DNA of 64,000 bases from Lamellibrachia luymesi (taxonomy: Eukaryota; Annelida; Polychaeta; Sabellida; Siboglinidae): NCBI GenBank assembly GCA_009193005.1, contig SDWI01000365.1, positions 57,403 through 121,402 of the forward strand, given 5' to 3'. The notes under the pieces are model-generated. The model searched no databases and had not been told where the DNA came from. It worked only from the letters and a program-made list of their open reading frames with translations. Positions 14,301-24,346 of this stretch are shown here, piece by piece. Positions within the stretch are counted from its first letter, which is position 1; every line of letters begins with the position of its first letter. A program made the position numbers and the translations under genes.

Positions 14301-15510
14301 GAAAAATGTTGGACTCTTGATAAGCCAATGGCTACCTTGTCCACTTGCCATACAGGTTTTTTGCTTTTAATCGCTAAATCGGTAATAAACGCAAGACCCA
14401 CGGCATCACAGAGGTAGTCTTCCTCTACAGGGTTGTCCAGAAGTTGCTCCACAATCCTGAAGGCTTTCTCCTCCAGTGCAATGCGCTCTCTGATCTTCCT
14501 CTCTGTTTCAGCCAACCTGAAAATATGCCATGTGTTTGAGCCTTGGATAATGGATTATAAAGTTCTATATCAAGTTGACAGCAAACATGGCTGTTCTAGA
14601 AGAATCATCAATTCATTGAGTATGATTGAAGAGTTTGATAACCTTGAAGTGAAACAAATCTCTGGACAGCAAGATGAGTAAGATTCTGCACATTGTACAA
14701 TACAAAATAAAACATAATACATATATATATATATTAAACAAACTACTAGGTGCTTGTGAAAGTATAGGCAAAGTCAATCGCCATATAATTTTTTTCTATT
14801 TGGCTGTTGCTGTTGTAAGAGATCAAGAGTGGGGCGGATGATTATGCCTAGTGAAAGTACGGCAAAAATGGCAATATTAGCCATAATTGTAGATGTTGCA
14901 ATGAAAAAGGGACTTGACCGTCCGGTGATTAGAATGCTGGACTGTCACTCGAGAGGTATGGGGTTCGACTCAACCTCTTGCTGTTTTGAAACTTGGGCAA
15001 TTTGTTTCACCCCACATTGTCAAAGCCCGTGTCTTTCGGAAGTGACACCAAAAGTTGTTGCAATGTTGGTCCCTTTTACGTGGTCTCTGCCAGGGGAAGA
15101 AAAGGATCCCACCCAGGTGGTAAATGGGTAACCTGTCGTGGATTCACCATTTCTAAAAAAGGACCCCAAAAGGCTAAAAAATACGCTCGCAAAGAACCCA
15201 GCCCTGTCAGGGAAGATGAATGCATGCAAGGACTATATTATCGCCCTAACTGAAGTTCGAAGAAGGCCTACTAAGCAGCTGCTTAACCAGAAACACCGAT
15301 GTCAACAAAATCACAAAACACACCACCCGTAACACACAGTTACCGTTGTTTTTCATATTCTTTCCCCTTGTCGGTTCTGGAAGTCGCACATTTTTTACTT
15401 CCCGTTATGGACTTGGATTTGGTCTTGCACGCATTCTTGGCCTCGCCTATCCCTCTTGGTTTACTTTTAAGTGAAGCCGTTCTTGTCGTAACACTCCTGA
15501 TGTCTGACAT
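404..15510 (-). CDS. RPAP2: RPAP2/Rtr1-family RNA polymerase II CTD phosphatase, spliced, 3' end unresolved
   Basis: RPAP2 proteins bind RNA polymerase II, remove Ser5 phosphates from the Rpb1 C-terminal domain and help import the polymerase (family knowledge). Exons read on the minus strand, all with matching phase: 15344-15510, 14402-14516, 13303-13401, 12347-12412, 11513-11640, 8414-9713, 1825-1925 and 404-484. This gives about 685 residues plus an unresolved last exon. The start ATG (15508-15510) opens a lysine-rich, basic N-terminus. Residues about 69-190 form the Rtr1 domain, with CGYPIC at 116-121 and CSNQC at 152-156. Exon 6 encodes a 430-residue acidic, low-complexity linker, and exons 7-8 a conserved C-terminal helix region. 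The gene is divergent from SEL1L3, with 466 bp between start codons. The assignment is firm; exon ends are read by eye from GT/AG and phase. Confidence 0.93.
455..1571. repeat. 55-bp minisatellite spanning the RPAP2 exon 8 acceptor, split by a hAT element
   Basis: Seven units start at 455, 510, 565, 618 and 672, and resume after the hAT insertion at 1429. Unit 1 contains the first 30 nt of exon 8 plus 25 nt of intron including the acceptor AG. Unit 2 still has a complete pseudo-acceptor at 540-542. Units become more divergent and change length away from the exon. Confidence 0.85.
692..1428. mobile_element. Non-autonomous hAT-like DNA transposon, 737 bp
   Basis: Its ends are CAGAGTTG and CCACCCTG (the second reads CAGGGTGG inverted), typical of hAT terminal repeats. 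It is flanked by 8-bp direct repeats CTCAACAG (684-691) and CTCAATAG (1429-1436), the hAT target-site length, with one mismatch. Subterminal TTTAAATCA repeats are present. The element interrupts a 55-bp minisatellite that continues on both sides. No intact transposase is visible. Confidence 0.8.
1574..1710. repeat. Two-copy direct repeat, about 56 bp
   Basis: ACATGATGATACACATAGAC occurs in two tandem units (about 1627 and 1675) with similar flanks, in RPAP2 intron 7. Confidence 0.6.
1972..2060. repeat. Short tandem repeat of GGTTCTAGTTTTCATGGGTC-type units
   Basis: About four units of TTTTCATGGGTCTATATGG lie some 45 bp upstream (in gene sense) of the RPAP2 exon 7 acceptor. Confidence 0.7.
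2333..2642. repeat. 34-bp minisatellite, about 9 copies
   Basis: The unit begins TAACTAGTGACGTTTCCAGG and continues TCTGGAAGGGTGTG. Copies are nearly identical (one TTTTC variant near 2583), suggesting recent expansion. Confidence 0.95.
3890..4041. repeat. 51-bp tandem repeat, 3 copies
   Basis: The unit contains GGTGTACAAACGTTACATAA and then AATGAACAAAGCCCTAGCGC; copies start at 3901, 3952 and 4003. The 51-bp period keeps frame and creates artificial repeated peptides on both strands. Confidence 0.95.
4140..4174. repeat. Short tandem repeat, 13-bp unit
   Basis: AATAACATTTAAG is repeated about three times. Confidence 0.8.
4668..4787. repeat. 30-bp minisatellite, 4 copies
   Basis: The unit GTTTGAATGGCGATGTGTTC plus GACGTGGAAC is repeated four times without change. 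The 30-bp period yields repeated decapeptides in several frames, which I treat as a by-product. Confidence 0.95.
7010..7195 (-). mobile_element. Non-LTR retrotransposon fragment (reverse transcriptase C-terminal part)
   Basis: The minus strand reads AFAGVDRFTYLGSVMSKDAN with flanking basic sequence, matching the FxYLGS box after the RT palm domain of RTE-like LINEs. It is truncated at both ends and lies within RPAP2 intron 6. Confidence 0.7.
8251..8335. repeat. GT dinucleotide microsatellite
   Basis: An almost pure GT run of about 60 bp, with a degenerate GT/AT edge, lies about 80 bp from the RPAP2 exon 6 donor. Confidence 0.98.
8414..9713 (-). CDS. RPAP2: RPAP2 exon 6: large acidic linker exon
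   Basis: A 1300-nt internal exon, unusually long beside its 66-167 nt neighbours. The acceptor is ATGTCTAG before 9713 and the donor AAG/GTATGT is at 8413. It encodes residues about 192-625, starting RGSAGDVMFVVPSHEIAEEL. The rest is rich in Ser, Asp, Glu, Thr and Val, with no recognisable fold and an Asp run near residue 587. Reading past the donor would end after VCH with a stop at 8402-8404. I prefer splicing, because a conserved RPAP2 C-terminal exon in the right phase is found at 1825-1925. An isoform retaining the intron and ending in this stop is possible. Confidence 0.9.
10358..10497. repeat. 29-bp tandem repeat, about 5 copies
   Basis: The unit is ACAATGATGTATCCATGACA plus ACGACACTA. 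Two variants (GTATCC/AACGAC and GTGTCC/AATGAC) alternate, suggesting duplication of a 58-bp dimer. Confidence 0.9.
10630..11400 (+). mobile_element. Degenerate non-LTR retrotransposon, RT C-terminal region
   Basis: Pieces in shifting frames: FLNPSKTKYVVY; FKYLGSYANSQHDIQCRKAQ; LNVSWRNHGSLPRITTIG; and KLLLWKPDGLWRRGRPTQL near the end. These match the thumb and C-terminal end of RTE/Nimb-type LINEs. Several frameshifts and stops make it inactive. It lies in RPAP2 intron 5, antisense to the gene. Confidence 0.8.
11513..14516 (-). CDS. RPAP2: RPAP2 exons 2-5: Rtr1 zinc-binding domain
   Basis: Exon 2 (14402-14516) encodes an amphipathic helix containing ALEEKAFRIVEQLLDNPVEE. Exon 3 (13303-13401) begins AKYILPSHFTDVVEERS and ends after the CGYPIC motif. 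Exon 4 (12347-12412) is VPKQKYHISMKSNQVYDISE plus RK. Exon 5 (11513-11640) begins KFCSNQCFKAAKYFEEQL and continues TPVWLREGE. The CX4C and CX3C pairs are the expected zinc ligands of the Rtr1 fold, and the block follows the vertebrate RPAP2 order without gaps. Introns 3 and 4 are phase 0. The intron 2 donor lies about 50 bp from a CR1-like 3' tail inserted on the opposite strand. Confidence 0.95.
13498..13628. repeat. Foldback element with about 64-bp inverted arms
   Basis: The left arm starts GAGTAATATTTTTTACTTGT and ends GATTGCT. The right arm starts AGCAATCG and ends TATTACTC. The arms pair over nearly their full length at roughly 80-85 percent identity with a 3-nt loop. It is in RPAP2 intron 2 and looks like a foldback MITE. 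Confidence 0.85.
13680..13700. repeat. 21-bp palindrome
   Basis: CGCTGTCTTC and GAAGACAGCG are exact inverted arms around one base, 52 bp from the foldback element. Confidence 0.9.
14240..14350 (+). mobile_element. CR1-like LINE 3' tail fragment
   Basis: The sequence GTTGGACTCTTGATAAGCCA-like, CTTGTCCACTTGCCAT and the coding remnant before it (AATTATCTCAGAAGGGCAGG) match the 3' end of the longer CR1 copy at 38165-39256. It is 5'-truncated and sits about 50 bp from the RPAP2 exon 2 donor, antisense to the gene. Confidence 0.8.
14905..15135 (+). mobile_element. tRNA-derived SINE (family B)
   Basis: It has a tRNA-like head with a degenerate B box (GGGGTTCGACTC near 14960). Next comes the shared core TTTTGAAACTTGGGCAATTT, then TCTTTCGGAAGTGACA and GCCAGGGGAAGAAAAGGATC. 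The same structure appears at 23171-23390 and partly at 27945-28110. Confidence 0.75.
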
Positions 15511-15976
15511 GATTCACCTTTGTACACTGTCTCGCACTGATTTAATTAATTAATATATTGCTAACTTAGCGATTGTCAAGGTTTGAAGAACACTGGCACA
15601 CCATTCAGAACTTGTTTACGTTGTGTGAGGTGGCTCCCTCTTGCGACTAGCTCATTCCCCTGGTGGCACCCTGCTGCATTAAGTTCCGTTTAAGTATAAA
15701 CCGTTTGGTGGAGCCACGAAAATGTGATGTCTACAACTACTACTCTTACAAGTTTTAGGTCACGTAAGAAATTCTTTGACTTTGTCATAGTGACCAAACT
15801 TCCCTTATCACTGCATAAGTATACAGTATGCATTTTCTACTAATGAACATGTCTCTTTTACAAACGGGAGGATGAAACTGGACAACGGATAAATAGTGGC
15901 ACGTGTCCCTGAGCAAACAAGTTTTCGAGTAGAACCAATCAATAAATTGAGTAATATTCGCTGCGCTTAGATAAAC
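15511..15976. promoter_or_regulatory. Probable bidirectional promoter between RPAP2 and SEL1L3
   Basis: The two start codons face away from each other with 466 bp between them, so both promoters and both 5' UTRs must fit here unless there are upstream non-coding exons. I see no convincing TATA box in a fixed position and no strong CpG island. Dispersed AT-rich tracts (TTAATTAATTAATA near 15541-15554) are present. The promoter role is inferred from gene layout only. Confidence 0.6.
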
Positions 15977-18900
15977 ATGGCGCGTTGTCACAGATGTGTG
16001 CAACTTTTGCTTGTCGTCTGTCTCTTTCGCACCTACAGTGAAGGGGTAAGTATGTATACTTAAGTCTTATGTTACCTATCCGGGTAGCGAACTGAAATAT
16101 TGTGGAAACTGTTGATTTTCATTATAAGTTAAAGTTTGTTTAACACGTTCAGTAACCTGGTCTAGATTACAACCGCCAAACCGGTTTGGTATGGTACCGT
16201 ATGCTTTTCAATTAATAACGATCATCTGTCACCCTTTGATTTCATCTATTACAGATGTACGCATGTGGTATTGATGCATCAAATCGATAAATACATCTCA
16301 TCTGTGCACATAAAATGGGCCCTAAAATGTAACAGGTTATGTTGGATTGGTTATCACAACAGGAATACAACGAAACTTACAGGAATCCCCAAAACCCATG
16401 ACATTTGACTTGTCAGTTTGATATGATTTGTCTTCGAGGAAATCTTAAACAATCACAACGAATGGCATTGTGGTCGTTTAAGACTTCCTCAAATGTATCC
16501 AGTTGTTGCAATATACTATTTATATTGGATTATCAATGCAACATAGATATTATAGTGTGAACAAGTTGCTTAAACTGGATACTTATACACAATGCTATAA
16601 AAAGACAATTGTTAGGATAAGGAATTATACAATATATTTAACATAAATGTGTGAATTCTTTTTGGTCATGGTTTTCCACACACAGCAAAACAATGTACCA
16701 AGAATGCACACAGATCAAAAGATAAGAAAAGAAAAGATATAATTTCCTATGCATTCTTTATTGTCAAAGCATGAAAAAGCTACAGACGTTGAATTCCTAA
16801 ACAACCTTTATAACCCAGATGTCATTTGTGGCACAGAATCATTGATGGATCCCTCAGTGAAGACAGAGAAATATTTTCCACTTAATTTTAGCCTGTTTAG
16901 AAAGGACAGTAAGGCGGACACTACTGGAGTGGAAGTATTTAGATATTAACTTTTACAGACCACCTGTATAGTCTTTGGCTGCTTGTGATTGACTTCACAC
17001 TTGGCTTTGAATAATCACATGACCATTAACAGAATTTCCACAATATATTTACAGGGACCAACATCTGTCATCAAAGATAGCAGCCAGTTAGATGACGTCA
17101 TCTCAGCTGTGCTTGATGAGAGTACCAACCACACTGTACCTACAGCAGACTCTGTTAAGATCCCTGGTATACCCCTGGATATCCGCCAGTTCGACCAAAT
17201 CTTAGTAGAATATAGATGCATAGTGCCTTCAAGAGTTGGTCTGGAGTTGATTGTGTCAACGTCTGTCCAGTCAGACCTTCGCATCATCCTCGAGACTTGG
17301 AACTGTTCTGCCCAGTCTGAGGCTGCCACGAGATCGATCATTGTTCGTCTTCCCAACAGTTTAGCTTACAGGCCAAGTCATTTCAATAAACGGACGATGT
17401 TTGTCGAAAGTGCCTCGTTACAAGGCTGGGTTCTCCACCAGTCGACGTGGAACAGGACAAAATGCAACAGGTCGTGTTATAAGAAAGCCGTGGCAACAGT
17501 ACGCCATCCTGTGGGGTTTCTTCTGCCGTATGATCGACCTGGCATACCCATGAAACAGTGTCTCTCCTGGTGGCTGATGTTGAAGTTGGTGACGTTGAAA
17601 GAGCGGCATCGACTGTGGTGCCGCCTGGAACCAGGTAACAACCTTATTCATTCATTCATTCATTCGTCCATCCATCCATTCAATGTTTATTTACCCCACT
17701 TGATAGAAGCACATGACATTAATAAAGAGAAGCATTAACAATTTATTATTCACTGGCCTAGTTGCCAGGTGTTGCACCGGAGAAAAAGCAAGAGCTAACG
17801 ACTTCTTGCACAACCCAATTAAGTTTTGGTAACACTTGCAATATCAATGGCAGTGGCATCTTCACGGCAGAAAAATCATGTACAACTGCCAGTTTCACGA
17901 AGCCTTCGGTAGATGTTTGATGTAGATCACATAACAGTGGTTGAAACACACATAGCGTTGCTAACAATTGCACATAGCCATTATTCTGAATTACGTAATT
18001 TACATCAAACGTCCACATTTGTTCTTTCGACGTAATACCCCACCCCGGGGTAGTTTTGAATATTTTTTAACCCATTAGCACTCAGCATATTTTTATGGGA
18101 GTCTGTGCTTCCTCAGACGTTTTACCTAGATTCTGAGAAAAATGGGGCGTATAATTTTGTAGGGCATATCTTTTTATTATTTATTTTCTATCGATGCCTC
18201 GGCATCCAGACATCCTTCCAGGGGAACAGAATTTCCAAACTCTAATATGCCTCATTAATCTGGGCACACATACCGGGAAACAAGGTGTTCGGATGGCATC
18301 ATCCCAGTAGCCCCATCCCACTAACCCCCCCCAAAGGTGTGAGAATTGAGTCCCGGACAGTATTCATTATTTATTTTTACAATAAAATAAATAAATATCA
18401 CAGTATATAACTATCTAACAAAATAAAATAAACATATAAAATAAACATCAAATAATTGTTGTTTGTAATTCTTTTGAAAGGTAAAGGTAATTGTAGGTCT
18501 GCAAAGTGTCTAATGTGATTTATTCAGTTGAAGCCCCATTCAACTTTCACACATTGATCACAATGTTTTTATTTTATGTTAGTTTATTACTATTTAATTT
18601 GATATTGCTATAGTCTGATATTACTCTTTACCTTATGTAATTTTTTTTATTATTTAGTATGGTGGTTATCAAGGCATTATTTAGTATGGTGGTTATCAAG
18701 GCATTATTTAGTATGGTGGTTATCAAGGCATTATTTAGTATGGTGGTTATCAAGGCATTATCAATAAATTATTGTGCCTAGAAATTAATGACACTTTATT
18801 GACATTTTTATTTTAGTGATTCACAAATAAAAGAGGGTTTTTATGGCTTCCCTCTAATAAAAGGGAGGGGGCTATGGGTACTAAACTGTCCTCCGGAATA

Positions 18901-21900
18901 ACAATATTCCACTGTATGAACTGCCTAAATGTTTTTATACTCTCACATTTTAGAAACCATCCATCTTATTAACTACCCAATGATCCTAAGTGGAACACAT
19001 CATGGACTTCAGATGACTCCACCAGAATACAGTGACAGAGATTTACAGATACAAAGGAGGAATAAAATCACCGCTCCAGTGTAAGTGCTGATTGAGTTGC
19101 TTCAGGCAAAATCAGAAGCATGGTGATTTAATTTGTGGTATATTTTTCATGTTCTTGTGACATGCCTTAGTGTTGTGGTATCAGTTTAGAATTCTCGGTG
19201 CGAAGTGAGCAAGCACAAATTTATTAATCCCAAGTTAATTTTCCACCAAATCGAACCTTTCCATTGCAATCTGAAGTTATTAATGGTCTTTTTTAATCAT
19301 GTTATATAATTTATAAACTTTATTTATTCTAAATTTGTTGTCACCCATACATGTCTTAATGAACCATGATGTCATCAGTGTCATTTCACATTTATTATCA
19401 TGTGTAATAATGTACGTTAATAATGTAATAATGTACGTTTATTGCATATACATACTTATATGCATAAACTTGTTTGTACTTGGTATGTTTCTGTCAGCTG
19501 TGATCTTCTAATCTATAAAGTATAAAGCAAAGTGTCTACCTACACAAAGCTATATCTGTAGGCCAATCTGGACGAACCTTTGCCCAGTGATCCAAAGGGG
19601 GAAAGGGACATTTGACAGACATTGAAGGTTGGATGTGGAGCCCATGTAATCAATAAAGTAGAATAGTCCATTATAATTGTTCGATGCCACCTGTATCAGA
19701 TTCTTAGTGGCATCACTTTCCAATGTAGGTCGCTGTTTTTTATCGAGCATGTACGGTAGATGGCGCCAGTGAGATGAGCCAGTGATGAATACCAGTGGAT
19801 ATGAATACACATTTTATCAGTCTTGTATATCCCTAGTCTAAATATCCCTAGTTATAAAAGACGATAAATCCAGTGCTAAAGTAGCCAATTTCAATGATCC
19901 ATTAATGTGCGTGTATGCTGTCATCTTGAATCGGCTTCAGGCTGTAACGAACGGTCATACTCGCTTCTGTCAGTTCAAAAATACTCGTGAGCATGGTGCA
20001 CCACGCTGCTTTTGGATCCGACATGGGCGCAGCCATCTTGGGTTATGGGCTACACAGAGGTGTTCACTTATGATTGGTAAAAATATCGGAATTAATTTAA
20101 ATCGCTAGCCTGGTCCTGCACGGGAGGACTTCCAAATATGACTCCCACCAATTTCCCATGAAAATCAATGCCTGGGAACCACGGAATCTGCTGCTTGAGT
20201 ATACCTGGGCATCGTCAGGAACATTGTTTTCCCCAAAGCGTTGCATTGCACTAATACCCCTGGGCATCGCTAGAGCATTCAGTTATGGTGTTATATTAAT
20301 TTTGCATTTTCTTATTTTGCTGTTGTAGATTCACAATAGTGCTGTGGCTGTACATCGTAGAATACTGTCCAGAGGCGGCTCTCTGTAGCATTATGCACCG
20401 GTTCACGTGGGAGGGGTATTACCGCACGCCCCTCATCTACATCAATAAAGCAGGTGGGTCCTATTTATAGTGACCTTTGTGTGTTTTACCAACAACTTTT
20501 GTATTTTAGTGCCCCTGAATGAACTATGTCTAAATATGTGGTATTATATAAGTGTTTGCCTTGTTATTAGAATATTGTCTACACATAATGACCCAAGGCC
20601 ATGACTAGGCAGTGACTATTGGGGGTAGTTTTACTATCAGGATAGTTTCATGACTATCATGATACTATCACGATAGTATCATATAAGCTTAAGTAAATAG
20701 GCATACATACTAATTTAACTTTATATGAAATGCATCTCGCATAATTAATCGGGCACACATTCTGACAGGGACAGCGATGGATGTGATCTATCAAATGTGT
20801 TGTGTTTCCACTGAATGTCAGCACAAAGTGACAATGTCGGCATGTGACTCGCTTCTTGTTGGTATCCTCATGATTTGCTTCAACACAGCTGCCTTCTTGT
20901 TGGTATCCTCTTCATTTGATTCCACACAACTGCCTTCTTGTTGGTATCCTCTTGATTTGCTTCCACACAGCTGCCTTCTTGTTGATATCCTCATGATTAG
21001 CTTCCACACAGCTGCCTTCTTGTTGGTATCCTCTTGATTTGCTTCCACACAGCTGCCTTCTTGTTGGTATCCTCATGATTTGTTTCCACACAGCTGCCTT
21101 CTTGATGGTATCCTCTTGATTTGCTTCCACACAGCTGCCTTCTTGTCGGTATCATCTTGATTTGTTTCCACACAGCTGCCTTCTTGTCGGTATCCTCTTG
21201 ATTTGCTTCCACACAGCTGCCTTCTTGTTGGTATCCTCTTGATTTGTTTCCACACAGCTGCCTTCTTGTTGGTATCCTCTTGATTTGCTTCCACACAGCT
21301 GCCTTCTTGTTGGTATCCTCTTGATTTGTTTCCACACAGCTGCCTTTGCAGCTTTATTCGTAACAATCTCGAAATCCTCGGTGTCCAATATATTAAACAT
21401 CGAACATGGTTTCACCTAGCAAGCAGCCAGGGACATAGTCCAAAACCAGAATTAAATGGTGGCATCATCGCTTGGACAAGGAGGCAATTGACTGAAAATA
21501 TGGCGAATCCATGACTGACACTGATCTGAATGACGATTGTTGATGTAGATAAGTGAAATTACCTAATAAAGTTGAAAAAGCACTTTTACGAACAGTACTA
21601 CCGTGACACAAAGAAACCTGCTGATTTGTTTTGCCAATTCTTGTTACTATCGATAGTTCACTGTATTATTGATAATGACCATAAAACTAAAATCAGTATT
21701 GCAAGTCAAATCAGTAATTATATTATCTATCTGCCAGCACAACTGAGGACGATGTTAGAGGAACAGAATCTGTACCTGCTGATCGTGTTAATGCTAGCAG
21801 TGTGAATATGTTTAAAAATTAAATTTACAAATGTCTGATAAGGACCAGTTGCACATAAATAAAAAAAATTTTGGACTCTTGAAAAGCCAATAGTTTCCTT

Positions 21901-24346
21901 GTCCGCTTGCCATCTGTGACAGCCTTGTTGCTTTTGGGTGGCAATATTAAAAATCAGTTACCGAGTGTGAATTCTTTCGCAGGGTACATCCACACACAGA
22001 TTGTAAGGACTGATGGTCATCCTAGCGCGTATCTTGGTGTATACAAAATACCAAAACATCAGTGGTGTGGACTGGTGCAAACCTTCAATGGCAACTGGGT
22101 ACGTTAAGACCACCACTAGCGGTAGTAACCTTGGAGTAAGTCACAATATATGATGTGCAGTTGAAAGTCATTCTGCTTCGCCAACATACAGGTTATTCAA
22201 ATAAGTGATTTATACATCGCTGTACATATTTCACTGTAAAGATTATAATTATTTAGCTGATTGTGATTATAGTGAAATATTCATGTAATCATGATTATGT
22301 TGTATTTAATGTGTTTAAAGACATAATACAAAGCAATGTACCCCCAGAGTACCCCCAGTGTAACACCAGTGTACCCCCAGTGTAGCACCAGTGTAGCATT
22401 TTAAAACCTGGTGTATCAAAATAAAAAGAACATCGATTTATAAAGCAGGGTGTTGAAAGGCAGAAATACTTCTCAAACATGTAGCTAGTTTAATGCTTGG
22501 CGCTGTATTAATGACAGACATACGCATATCTTAAGCAGTGTTTGGTGAATGAAATGAGCAGTTTTATTTAGTTGGTTCATTGTTGTCTTATTTCAGTGGA
22601 ATATCACGGTGAACTGTGGGGATGATTGGCACGAAGCTATGGCAGAGACATTCTGGTGAGGAATCTATGGCAGCAGATCATAGAAAAGCAGATCACCAGA
22701 AAAGACCCCCCATTGATGTTCACATCTGTATAATATGTGAAATTGTAAATAGTTAAAATAATACATGCAGTCAGTTTAATAAGACTGCAGACTTTTGATA
22801 ACATCACCAAATAAATTGACTTTTGACGGGTAACTTACAAAAGTTTGAATAGCTTTATGTCACAAAGCTACAGAGGTGGGCTTCACAGCTATATTTGTCT
22901 GTTTTTCGGTTCGGTTGAAAACTAATTTAATGGTTTGATTCTGTTTTAGAATATTAGCACCTATCATTAGAAAGTTTGGCTTTATGTGCTTCAGGATACA
23001 GCGGCAGTACAGGGTTTTCTATGACGACACTGATGCCCTGATGGCGATTGGAGGTTCGGAGTTATGCCCGTCCTTCAAGGGAGTCATTGGGGATGTGGTC
23101 TGGTATCGGAGGAGAGCTGTTCAGCGCCACGAGGTAAGTGTGTTGCAATCTACATTGCATTCCTGCAGTAGGGCGCTGTGGCTCAGCGGTTAGACCACTG
23201 GCCTGTCAATTGATAGGACCAGGGTTTGAGTCCACTTGCTGCCATTTTGAAACTTGGGTAACTTCGTTCACCCCACTTTGCCTGTGTCTTTCGGACGAGA
23301 CATTAAAAGCTGTAGATCCCTTCTATCTGGTGTCTGTGCCAGGGGAAGTAAATATCCCATACAGGGCATAAATGTGTATATGTAAACGCACTAACATATA
23401 AACTCCTGTGTTAGCTCTGGAAGACGACAGCTTAGACTATACCTCATAAGTGGAACTGCGACCAAATTGAGGAGTCTCACAGAAAGATGCAGGTGCAATA
23501 GTTTAATTTCTTTAGTCACCAAGTTATTCATCTAGATATACATCAGTTTCATATGATTGACCTTTTGTGACAGATTCCAAGACCAGCTGCTGATCACCCG
23601 ATGTATCTGGTGAATTTTACCACCAGGTGGCATCGCTGTCAGTGCTACTTGGCGTGGGTTCACCATCAGATCGATCGGATCACATCAAGATTACGTGAGA
23701 GCGAGCGGAAACGTTAGTACCTACTCACTGGAATTATGTGAACAAATTGCTTTTGTTCAGTAATTGTACAATGGCTGAATGCTGAATGAGATGGTGTTGG
23801 TAGGAACATGACTACTGGAGGCACGTGCAGTAAACATCACATATCTCGTCACATAAGAACTAAAATTTACAAATCTCCATTTAATTTTTTGTTGATCTTG
23901 ACAAATTAATAATTGACACAATCTTAACAAAATATACAGAATATTGAATTTCATCATGTATTATTAAAATGTAGGTTTTAACCCTAATTATTACATATAT
24001 ATTCAAACATGTCTGATTCCAAGATAATATATCTTCATGCACTCATCTACCTGTATTTAACAGTGTGCTTTGCCAATTATTTAGCTAGAAAAGGTAAAGT
24101 TTATGTTATGATTTACAATGTGGATCTGCTTTTCTTTCAGGGAGCTGTTCAAACTGGTTTGCTGATGCAGTTCAGGTTGCTATGGCAACACCGTCTGAGC
24201 CACGTCAGCAGTGTTTCTCTTCAGTGTGGATGGTGGATCACGGACGAGCGATTCGGAAATTACTTACAAAGTTGGTGTGGGCAGGGGAAGTGTCTATACC
24301 TAGACACATCAGCCACATCACGTATAAGAAAGTCGAGTATATACTG
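15977..24346 (+). CDS. SEL1L3: SEL1L3 exons 1-9: signal peptide and N-terminal ectodomain
   Basis: Exon 1 encodes a 23-residue leader (MARCHRCVQLLLVVCLFRTY), a credible signal peptide, followed by donor GG/GTAAGT. Exon 2 (194 residues) has the N-glycosylation sites NHT, NCS, NRT and NRS and several cysteines, consistent with a secreted domain. Exons 3-8 include a stretch resembling a concanavalin/laminin-G sandwich: FTIVLWLYIVEYCPEAALCS in exon 4, then YLGVYKIPKHQWCGL in exon 5 and YDDTDALMAIGGSELCPSFK in exon 7. Exon 8 ends in a Cys- and Trp-rich segment. The lectin-like fold is my inference from the pattern of beta strands. Exon 9 ends at the first unit of a tandem array of splice donors. 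Confidence 0.88.

Noticed and set aside
20818..21415. Several overlapping minus-strand frames of 70-110 codons with repeated KQIKRIPTRRQLCG
   Set aside because: They are translations of the 41-bp array, which cycles through all three frames; there are no independent coding signs.
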